From positions 62,001 to 126,000 of the forward strand of contig DOQR01000002.1 in the NCBI GenBank assembly GCA_003514385.1: DNA of 64,000 nucleotides. The letters run 5' to 3'. Below the pieces are notes generated by a model. That model did no database searches. It saw only the letters and a program-made list of their open reading frames with translations, and was not told the DNA's origin. Shown here piece after piece: positions 1 to 6,548 of this stretch. Position 1 is the first letter of the stretch. Each line of letters begins with the position of its first letter. Origin of the DNA: Oscillospiraceae bacterium (GTDB lineage: Bacteria; Bacillota; Clostridia; Oscillospirales; Acutalibacteraceae). A program made the translations under genes and the position numbers.

Positions 1-38
1 ATCGTTTCTAATCTATATATAAAATTTGAACTTTTCTG

Positions 39-67
39 TTGACAAACAAAAGAGGCGCGAGTAAAAT
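39..67 (+). promoter_or_regulatory. Sigma-A promoter of the beta-helix exoprotein gene
   Basis: TTGACA at 39-44 and TAAAAT at 62-67 are separated by 17 bp, a near-consensus vegetative promoter. Transcription would start near 74, leaving a leader of about 170 nt before the first gene. Confidence 0.75.
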
Positions 68-73
68 AAGGTT

Positions 74-236
74 ACAGTGTAATGGTATAGGTATGCGGAG
101 AGGTGGCCTCTTTTCGCAGAAACCGATGCCGTTGCAGTTGCGGCAGCGCCAATGACGCCGCTGCGGAAAAATAAAAAGGGCAAGAAAATGCACCGTACGC
201 CATGCGTACAAGCCCGGTGCAAAAATCAAAAGAAAG
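74..236 (+). promoter_or_regulatory. Structured 5' leader, unidentified
   Basis: The leader contains a hairpin at 94-118 (TGCG and AGAGG pairing with CCTCT and CGCA). A second, strong hairpin lies at 190-220: GCACC plus GTACGC, loop CAT, GCGTAC, a six-base bulge, GGTGC. The bulge carries GCCC (212-215), which can pair with GGGC at 178-181 to form a pseudoknot. I could not match it to a known riboswitch class, and the c-di-GMP-I core bases are absent. It could be a regulatory leader or an mRNA-stabilising structure. Confidence 0.4.
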
Positions 237-245
237 GTGATAATT

Positions 246-3200
246 ATGAAGACAAAAAAAGTCGGCAAGATAGTGTCGCTGCTCGTCGCCATAGTGCTCG
301 TTGCAACGATCATGATTCCTGCCGCCAGTGTCCTCGCAGATACCGGCAGCAATGCTGTTACCTCCGGGGTTAACTGGGATGGCAAAGGTATTACGGTTAT
401 TGATGGTAAAACCGAGACCAAGGATGCCGATGCTGCTTATAAACAGCTTAATGAAGTCCTCCACAATGCCAAGGTCGGAGATACTCTCCATATCCGTTTG
501 GATGTAGATGTAAATCTTCCTGCGTTTGAGTCGTATGACACTAACGGTAACAAGACTTCAGACGGCCCTCGTTATGCTCTTGCTACATATGGTATTTTTA
601 AGGACGCTTATAAGAAGAAAAACGCTGCAAAACCCGGTAAGCAGTCATGGACGGGCACAAAGAATAACGAAGCATGCAAGCCTAACCAATCGGATTTCTT
701 TAAGACGGAGGGTTTCAGCAAACCGTTCTTTGGAGAAACCCCGTCTATGGTTAACAACCCGCTCAAATCTGTGCTTAAATATGCCGCTCGCGGGGATAAA
801 ACAAGAGCATTTTTTAATGAAAATGTTTCAGGAGACGAGGCGGCAAAAACAAAATACTTTGACCTGTATGAGGAGCTTGATACTGCTGAGAAGCAGCACC
901 TTGTAGGTCTTGAGAACAAAATTGGTCGTAGTGGCAGTATTGATACTACGAAGCTTCAGGAATACGATGATTCAATCCTTTTGATAAAAAAAGGAGTAAC
1001 GGTTGTTATTAACCTTAACGGGCATAAGGTTTCCGGAAAAAGAGGCTTTGATTCCGGCAATCCTTTTACCGGAGACCCTTCTTGCCAGTATTCGATTTTT
1101 AATGTCAAAGGCAACTTGACTGTCTGCGATGAGAGCAGCAGCACTCATGTAGCGAATGCTGTCGGCATGATAATGGGAGGCTCCGGTTCAATCTATGGCA
1201 AAGCACAGCGCAACGGCGGTGAAAACTACGCTACTGTAGACAGTGCCAGTTTCCAGTCCACTGCCTATTTCTATGTTGACAGAGATAATAAATGGACTCC
1301 GATTGAAGTCAAGAAAAGTGGCTCTGCCATTGAAGGAAACGAGGAGGCAGGTAAATGGGATACAACTCTTGATGCCAGCTGGGATCACTCTGCCGGTAAC
1401 TACCGCCTTTATTCGTACTATTATACCAAATATTACACCGGCGTTAAAGAAGCTCACGGCGGCGGAGTATATGTTGATGATAGCGCAACCTTTACCCTTT
1501 TAAGCGGCAAGATTTCTGAGAACGGCGCATGGCGCGGAGGAGCAGCCATTTTCGATGCAAGCGCTGCTCCCATCGCTTGCGGCGGCGGCGTATATGTTGC
1601 AGAAAATGCGACCTTCAATATGCTCGGCGGCGAGGTTTCTCATAACGCGGTTCGTTCTTATCAGAAGAATGCGAACCTTGAGCCCTATGCAATGGGCGGC
1701 GGCGTTTATCTTGCGGCCGGCGCTACGATGAACTTCAAGGGCGGCAAGGTTGCTGATAACGGCACCTATGCCGAGTCCAACAAGGATACGGATCAGACAT
1801 CGCAGGGCGGCGGTATCTATGTTGCCGGTGGTGCGACCCTTAACATGATGGGTAATCTCAGCCGCGGCCAAGAGAAGGAGAAGATAGAGTCTCGTCTTTC
1901 CGGTTTCCCGCAGGTTACCGGTAACGGTGCAGGTGTTTATGTCCGTACCAAGGGTCAGAAAGGCTATGCTGAGGGTGCCGGTGTTTATGTTGCCGCAAAC
2001 GGAACCTTCAATGTAAAGAACGCGGTTATCTCCGCAAACGATTTCTGCGAGTTCTCAAGATATGCAGATTCGGATAGCGGATTTGATAACACCTCAGTTC
2101 CCGCCGGTTGGCTTATAACTTCTGTTGACAGAGATCCTAATACCGGTCTTGCCGTATACGGCACAGGTACAACCGACAAGGGCGAGCTTAAAACCAAGCA
2201 GCTTCTCCATGAGACGAGCGGTAAGTTCGGCGTCGGTATGGCTTATACCGGCGGTTCAAAGATCTACACTAATGGCGCGGGCGTTTGCCTTGCGTCTTCG
2301 GGCAACTCGGTTGCTCCGGATGGTAAGATAGTTATCGGCTCCCGCACATGGATATACGATAACTGGGATCTTGTTACCGATAACCATAAGGCGTTTGGCA
2401 GAACAAGATATAATAAAGGCACTTGGGATGTCGATAAGCAGGCGTATGTATACAGCACCGATAATAAATTTGATAAAAACAAGATGACTAACCGCGAGGC
2501 AGACCCCAACGGCAACCATAAGTACAGCGTTGGCGATGGTTATTGCTGGTCCGATACCCGCGATGATATTTATCTTCCGGACGGTGTTACGCTGTCGGTC
2601 GGCGAGTCTCTGTTCGAGTGCAAGGTCGGTATCAACTACTATGATATGATTGGTAACGGTGCTGCAAGCAAGAGCGAGAGCGAGCTTGGTAAGGAATCCA
2701 ACAGAGTCTTTGCCACAAGCTCCGATACTCTTGACTACGATGTTTGGGGCACGACCTCTGCTTCTCCCAGACCGCGCGATATTCAGTATTTCTATCTGAA
2801 TGATAACAATAAGACCTATGAGTATAATGAGTATGATTGGCTTCCCAACTATAAAAATACGCGAGTAACACGTGAGAGTTATAGTAAACCTTCGGATATA
2901 GACGTCTATACTACAGGTGATGATTATAAAGTTTGGGCAAAAAGAGATAGAAATGGTCCACAGGCACCTGTAGTTAAGGAGGGCTCCGGTGATTATATTG
3001 TCGGAAAGACTCCTTTCGAGGGTTATGTAAATTACGGAGTCAATAAAGAGCAGGAAATGTATGACGCAGGAACTCCGTATTATACATATAAGGCGGTTAA
3101 CATTGGTAATAAAGAATACGATTATCAGGAGTATTATGAGGGCGCAAAGATAGATGCTGGTGACGGACGCCCTCGTTATCCGGATTTCAAACATCTTTAT

Positions 3201-4433
3201 GAAGTTGTGAGCACCTCTTATCTGAATCCTGTTTATCCTCAAGTCGCAAAGGAACTGCCCGACGGTACAAACGCGAATATCGGTGAAAATGTTGCAAGAT
3301 ACATGGACTACAAGGTTATCTGGGATAGCGATGCAGAAAACGGTTTTGCAACAACCTCAGAGAAGCCTGTTCTTCGCTTCGGCAAGAATACAGACCGTAA
3401 GATGTATGTCACGGTCGACTTCGCTGAGTCGAACAAGTCTTACTTCGGCCTCGGCGGAAGCGGGCTTAACCTCAATGATTCCGCTCTGAAAGCAAATGTT
3501 GATTCGTTCAGCAGCGATCGTACGGATTATGCAACTGTTAATCAGATGACCTTTGATACAGTTTCCGGCTTCAAGGCAAAGCTTACGCTTGGTATCCCCG
3601 TTCCGGATTACAAACTGTATAAGGCGCAGGATCTTTCCGGCTTCACTCCGAATAAGGCGGATACATTGTCCTTAACCGGCGGAAACGAGGATGAGGATCT
3701 CTACTTCAAGAATTGGTCTTTCTATACTTCGTATGGCTACGGTCCTGAGCTTTATGTTCCCACATCCGTAAAGGGCAAGAGCGCAGACGAAGTTTCCAAC
3801 ATGACTGCATATAAGACTGTCAACGGAACTGAGAAGTTCATGAGAACCCGCGGCGTATTTGATATTGACCTTGCAAAGATCAATAACACTAACCTCAACG
3901 CGCAGCCCTGCCCGTCGCTGACCGCTATGTGGTACACTAAGGAAGAGCTTGCCGAGGCAAGAAGACGTATCTCCGGCGTTAAGTCGCAGAGAGCGATTCT
4001 TGATGACGGTACCGTTGTCCTTCGTGCAATAGCTGTTGTCGGTAAGGAATATGCGGATTATGAACGTGCTGGATTTGTTGTTTCAACAGAGAACCCGACA
4101 CCTACCGTTGAGGGCAGCTACGATTATTCGATCAAGGGTAAGATATACAAGAGAATTCTTGTTAACAACGAAAAGGGTAAATCTTGGGTATATGCATACA
4201 ATGTAGCTTCCAGCCTTGGCTTCGAAAACGGTCAGGACGGCAAGTGCGGAATCGTTTACACGAACTTCAAGATCGCCGATTCTGTTAATAATCTTACCCC
4301 TGAAGCGAAGAATCAGATTTACTTTGTCACCCCGTATGTGTATGATGAGGATACCAATACTTACTATTACGGTAAGTCGAGAGCAATCTCCTATGCATAT
4401 CTTGAGCAGATGGATGCTCAAGCGGGCAACTGA
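246..4433 (+). CDS. Secreted beta-helix-like surface protein
   Basis: A 1395-aa exported protein. The ATG at 246 follows an AAAGGTG ribosome-binding site; an in-frame GTG at 237 overlaps that site and is less likely. Residues 1-31 form a signal peptide (basic start, hydrophobic core, cleavage near SVLA). From about residue 400 to 700 there are repeated units of the type GGGVYV followed by ATFN and GG.V..N (GGGVYV, GGGVYL, GGGIYV, GAGVYV twice, GAGVCL), the pattern of right-handed parallel beta-helix repeat proteins. The C-terminal half is Tyr/Asp/Asn-rich and unrecognised. No LPXTG motif, SLH domain or terminal membrane anchor is visible, so it may be released or held non-covalently. It heads a run of same-strand genes encoding a small peptide and processing proteins. 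An adhesin or glycan-binding role is inference only. Confidence 0.8.
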   Translation: MKTKKVGKIVSLLVAIVLVATIMIPAASVLADTGSNAVTSGVNWDGKGITVIDGKTETKDADAAYKQLNEVLHNAKVGDTLHIRLDVDVNLPAFESYDTNGNKTSDGPRYALATYGIFKDAYKKKNAAKPGKQSWTGTKNNEACKPNQSDFFKTEGFSKPFFGETPSMVNNPLKSVLKYAARGDKTRAFFNENVSGDEAAKTKYFDLYEELDTAEKQHLVGLENKIGRSGSIDTTKLQEYDDSILLIKKGVTVVINLNGHKVSGKRGFDSGNPFTGDPSCQYSIFNVKGNLTVCDESSSTHVANAVGMIMGGSGSIYGKAQRNGGENYATVDSASFQSTAYFYVDRDNKWTPIEVKKSGSAIEGNEEAGKWDTTLDASWDHSAGNYRLYSYYYTKYYTGVKEAHGGGVYVDDSATFTLLSGKISENGAWRGGAAIFDASAAPIACGGGVYVAENATFNMLGGEVSHNAVRSYQKNANLEPYAMGGGVYLAAGATMNFKGGKVADNGTYAESNKDTDQTSQGGGIYVAGGATLNMMGNLSRGQEKEKIESRLSGFPQVTGNGAGVYVRTKGQKGYAEGAGVYVAANGTFNVKNAVISANDFCEFSRYADSDSGFDNTSVPAGWLITSVDRDPNTGLAVYGTGTTDKGELKTKQLLHETSGKFGVGMAYTGGSKIYTNGAGVCLASSGNSVAPDGKIVIGSRTWIYDNWDLVTDNHKAFGRTRYNKGTWDVDKQAYVYSTDNKFDKNKMTNREADPNGNHKYSVGDGYCWSDTRDDIYLPDGVTLSVGESLFECKVGINYYDMIGNGAASKSESELGKESNRVFATSSDTLDYDVWGTTSASPRPRDIQYFYLNDNNKTYEYNEYDWLPNYKNTRVTRESYSKPSDIDVYTTGDDYKVWAKRDRNGPQAPVVKEGSGDYIVGKTPFEGYVNYGVNKEQEMYDAGTPYYTYKAVNIGNKEYDYQEYYEGAKIDAGDGRPRYPDFKHLYEVVSTSYLNPVYPQVAKELPDGTNANIGENVARYMDYKVIWDSDAENGFATTSEKPVLRFGKNTDRKMYVTVDFAESNKSYFGLGGSGLNLNDSALKANVDSFSSDRTDYATVNQMTFDTVSGFKAKLTLGIPVPDYKLYKAQDLSGFTPNKADTLSLTGGNEDEDLYFKNWSFYTSYGYGPELYVPTSVKGKSADEVSNMTAYKTVNGTEKFMRTRGVFDIDLAKINNTNLNAQPCPSLTAMWYTKEELAEARRRISGVKSQRAILDDGTVVLRAIAVVGKEYADYERAGFVVSTENPTPTVEGSYDYSIKGKIYKRILVNNEKGKSWVYAYNVASSLGFENGQDGKCGIVYTNFKIADSVNNLTPEAKNQIYFVTPYVYDEDTNTYYYGKSRAISYAYLEQMDAQAGN

Positions 4434-4462
4434 TTGAAACCAAGCATGAGAGGAGATTTATT

Positions 4463-4621
4463 ATGAAAGCTTTTTATGAAGCACCGAAGGCGGAAGTTAT
4501 TCTGTTCAACATGGCTTCTGTCAGAATGCTTGAGTTGATCAGTAAAGGTCACGGCCAGGGAGTTGGCGACGGTGACCCGAACGAGACAGGTAAGGCCGCC
4601 GAAAAGGATGGTACTCGTTAA
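4463..4621 (+). CDS. 52-aa precursor-like small peptide
   Basis: A short frame with an excellent AGGAG site at 4450-4454 before the ATG. The product begins MKAFYEAPKAEVILF, which resembles short clostridial proteins of the style MK..YE.P..EV..F whose function I do not know. The second half (residues 29-52) is glycine- and charge-rich (GHGQGVGDGDPNE). It has no signal peptide, so if exported it needs a dedicated route. It lies 29 nt after the beta-helix gene and upstream of genes for an HprK-like ATPase, a PqqD-like protein and an S26 peptidase. An N-terminal leader plus C-terminal core arrangement, as in ribosomally made modified peptides, is the natural hypothesis. No modifying radical-SAM enzyme is visible in the window. 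Confidence 0.65.
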   Translation: MKAFYEAPKAEVILFNMASVRMLELISKGHGQGVGDGDPNETGKAAEKDGTR

Positions 4622-4666
4622 CTTGTCGGCTTCTGCCCGGCAATGACAAAGAGAGGAGATTTTGCT

Positions 4667-4999
4667 ATGAAAAGAACATTCAAAGCAATTATAGCTATGA
4701 TTCTTGTTCTTGCGCTCGGCTTTGCTTTCAGCGCAACCGTGTTTGCGGCTTCGGCACATGCTGTTGACCCGCAGCCGGCAGGCATCAAGAATTTCTTCAG
4801 TTCTCTTATAAAGAAGATTTCTGATGCAATCAAGAATATTATTGATCGTTTCAAGGGAGATAAGCCCAAGCCCGAGCCTGATACTACAGAACCTGCTCCT
4901 GCCCCCGAAGTAACCGATGCACCTATTTCTATTGATGAAAAAGAGTACAACGGTCAGAATGTCGGCGGTGACGATCAGTACGCCGGTGGTATTTGGTAA
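4667..4999 (+). CDS. Small secreted protein with amphipathic helix
   Basis: A 110-aa protein. The ATG at 4667 follows GAGAGGAG; an upstream in-frame ATG at 4643 has no comparable site. Residues 1-27 are a classic signal peptide ending FSATVFA. Residues 40-64 (IKNFFSS..IKK..DAIKNII..F) form a strongly amphipathic, basic helix. A Lys/Pro/Glu-rich linker follows (KPKPEPD, PAPAPE), then a Gly/Tyr/Asp-rich end (NGQNVGGDDQYAGGIW). The linker and tail recall the spacer of small wall-associated or antimicrobial peptides, but I know no family. It sits between the 52-aa peptide and the HprK-like gene, with its stop 4 nt before the favoured start of the latter. It could be a substrate of the S26 peptidase downstream; that is inference. 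Confidence 0.7.
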   Translation: MKRTFKAIIAMILVLALGFAFSATVFAASAHAVDPQPAGIKNFFSSLIKKISDAIKNIIDRFKGDKPKPEPDTTEPAPAPEVTDAPISIDEKEYNGQNVGGDDQYAGGIW

Positions 5000-5003
5000 A
5001 GAA

Positions 5004-5726
5004 GTGGCTGCATTCACTATAAAAATTGCAGATATGAATATAGGTGTTTCTTGCGCATATGCACTCACTGAGGGTATATGCCAAGAATACCTTTCAAGTG
5101 GTGATCCGTTGTTTCGTGTTCAGGCAGAAGTGACGGATAAGGAGAAGCTCAAAAAGTTCTTTTTGGGCTTCTCTGAAGCTTTTTCTGAGGCATATATTGA
5201 GAGCATGGCGATTTATGAAAAAATCTGTGCCGCCGTGCTTGATTATGACGCCGCAGTATTTCATGCCGCCCTCATTTCTTTTGACGGGCAGGGCATAGCT
5301 TTTGCCGCGCCGAGCGGTACCGGCAAGACGACGCATATAAAACTCTGGCAGAGACTCTACGGCGACCGCGTTGAAATAATCAACGGCGACAAGCCGCTTT
5401 TCACTCTGCGCTCCGGTCGCTTCTTCGCGTCCGGTATGCCTTGGTGCGGAAAAGAAAACTGGGGCTGCAACAAAACCGTTCCGCTCAAGGCGATCTGCTT
5501 TATCGACCGTGCGGAACAAAATTCGATTTCACGGCTTGATGATAATCGGGAGATAATGAGCCGCCTGTTCCTGCAGCTTGTTATGCCCGAGGAACATCGC
5601 CTTATGGTGAAATATCTTGATTTTGCAAATAAGCTGATAAATACCGTTCCGTTCTATCTTTTGCGCTGCAACATGGATTTAAGCGCCGCGCAGACAGCGC
5701 ACGACGGCATTTTCGGCATAGAATAA
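5004..5726 (+). CDS. HPr-kinase/PEP-carboxykinase-like ATPase
   Basis: A protein of about 240 aa with a P-loop near residues 100-110 (APSGTGKTTH) and NGDKPLF about 25 residues later. GMPWCGKENWG then NKTVPLKAICF follow. This is the arrangement of HprK-like kinase domain proteins found beside PqqD-like genes in peptide-modification loci, not of full-length HPr kinase, which has an extra N-terminal domain. The start is uncertain. The GTG at 5004, just after the preceding stop, gives a natural N-terminus (MAAFTIKIADMNIGV). GTG 4986 and ATG 4917 are alternatives that overlap the previous gene. No strong ribosome-binding site is seen, so translational coupling is likely. In related loci such proteins are believed to act on the precursor peptide, but the chemistry here cannot be told from sequence. 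Confidence 0.72.
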   Translation: MAAFTIKIADMNIGVSCAYALTEGICQEYLSSGDPLFRVQAEVTDKEKLKKFFLGFSEAFSEAYIESMAIYEKICAAVLDYDAAVFHAALISFDGQGIAFAAPSGTGKTTHIKLWQRLYGDRVEIINGDKPLFTLRSGRFFASGMPWCGKENWGCNKTVPLKAICFIDRAEQNSISRLDDNREIMSRLFLQLVMPEEHRLMVKYLDFANKLINTVPFYLLRCNMDLSAAQTAHDGIFGIE

Positions 5727-5736
5727 AGAGGTTGTT

Positions 5737-6006
5737 ATGAAAGTTAAAGACGGTTTCTATCTGACCGCTATCGGCACTGATTTTGTGATAATCGCCAGTA
5801 CACCGGAAGCTAAGAAGGTGTTCGACGGTATGCTTCGACTGAATGAAACGGGTGCTTTCCTCTGGAAAAAGCTTATTGACGGAGCGACCGAAGGCGAGCT
5901 TGCCGATGCGCTTGCGGCTGAATATGGTGTTTCCGGTGAGGTTTCTGCAAAAGATACGGCTGATTTTCTCGGTACTATCCGTTCCGCCGGTTTTGTTGAG
6001 GAATAA
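5737..6006 (+). CDS. PqqD-like peptide carrier protein
   Basis: An 89-aa protein with the PqqD pattern: LNETGAFLWKKLIDGATEGELADALAAEYG followed by a winged-helix end (FLGTIRSAGFVEE). Family members bind the leader of a ribosomally made precursor peptide and present it to a modifying enzyme. It starts at ATG 5737 after AAAGAGG, 10 nt past the HprK-like stop, and ends one base before the S26 peptidase gene. The PqqD/HprK-like pairing is the strongest evidence that the 52-aa peptide (or its 110-aa neighbour) is a processed substrate. It is a stand-alone domain, not fused to a radical-SAM enzyme. Confidence 0.8.
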   Translation: MKVKDGFYLTAIGTDFVIIASTPEAKKVFDGMLRLNETGAFLWKKLIDGATEGELADALAAEYGVSGEVSAKDTADFLGTIRSAGFVEE

Positions 6007-6007
6007 T

Positions 6008-6424
6008 ATGGACGAGAATGGTCTGACGCCATATGAAGTGCTCTTTACTGTTGTGGATAGTGTAGTTATCGAACCGCACGGTACCAGTATGCTCCCTTTT
6101 CTCAAGGAGGGCAGGGACTCTGTGCGCCTTGTAAGCCCGGCTGCCGCGCCGCAAAAATATGATATTGTGCTCTATCGCGTGGGCAGTGAATATGTGCTCC
6201 ATCGAATTATCGGTTTTGACGGCGATAATTATATAATCTGCGGCGACAATTGCCGAGGTTGGGAGCGCGGACACGGGCGAGGGGATATAATAGCCGTTGT
6301 CGATGAGATATACAGAAACGGCAAGCCCGAAAAACCGCACTGTCTCAAAAATCGAATTTATGAGCGTCTTTGGTGCTCTTCGATGCTAAAAAGAATAGTT
6401 ATGAGGCTGAAAGCTTATATATAA
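6008..6424 (+). CDS. S24/S26-family peptidase (signal-peptidase-like)
   Basis: A 138-aa protein with the signal-peptidase fold signature G-T-S-M-L-P at residues 25-30 (candidate nucleophile Ser27). A second block YVLHRII has His65 at the position usually held by the general-base lysine of bacterial SipS/LepB, as in the Ser-His (ER/SipW-like) branch. CGDNC near residue 77 matches the conserved GDN box. No clear transmembrane anchor is present at the N-terminus, unlike housekeeping leader peptidases. The ATG overlaps nothing but sits one base after the pqqD-like stop, so the two are translationally coupled. Likely role: cleaving the leader or exported peptide of this locus. The last gene before a strong terminator. 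Confidence 0.75.
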   Translation: MDENGLTPYEVLFTVVDSVVIEPHGTSMLPFLKEGRDSVRLVSPAAAPQKYDIVLYRVGSEYVLHRIIGFDGDNYIICGDNCRGWERGHGRGDIIAVVDEIYRNGKPEKPHCLKNRIYERLWCSSMLKRIVMRLKAYI

Positions 6425-6458
6425 AATGCTGAAATTGTAAATTTCAGCATTTTTTATT
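6425..6458 (+). terminator. Terminator of the peptide locus
   Basis: A perfect 12-bp stem (6425-6436 with 6440-6451), three-base loop GTA, then a T-rich tail. It begins directly after the S26 peptidase stop and separates the locus from the CotH gene. Confidence 0.9.
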
Positions 6459-6484
6459 TATAATTCTACTAAAAAGTGATTTTT

Positions 6485-6543
6485 TTGTACACTTCCTATA
6501 TAATATGACATGCATTGTATTTCATATGCAAAATATAGGAGGT
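6485..6543 (+). promoter_or_regulatory. Promoter and RBS of the CotH-family gene
   Basis: A consensus TATAAT lies at 6499-6504 but no good -35 box is placed 16-18 bp upstream (6476-6482 reads GTGATTT). A strong ATAGGAGGT ribosome-binding site at 6535-6543 precedes ATG 6549. Confidence 0.5.
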
Positions 6544-6548
6544 AAAAA

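Noticed and set aside
94-220. c-di-GMP riboswitch in the exoprotein leader
   Set aside because: The leader is folded and precedes an exoprotein, but the conserved GCAAACC and GACGCAAAGCC bases are missing.
1458-2300. DNA repeats in the beta-helix gene
   Set aside because: The GGCGGCGG-type repeats encode GGGVYV units and are explained as protein repeats, not as mobile or CRISPR repeats.
2256-3242. 328-codon minus-strand frame over the beta-helix gene
   Set aside because: Mirror of a repetitive Tyr/Asp-rich coding region, no ribosome-binding site.
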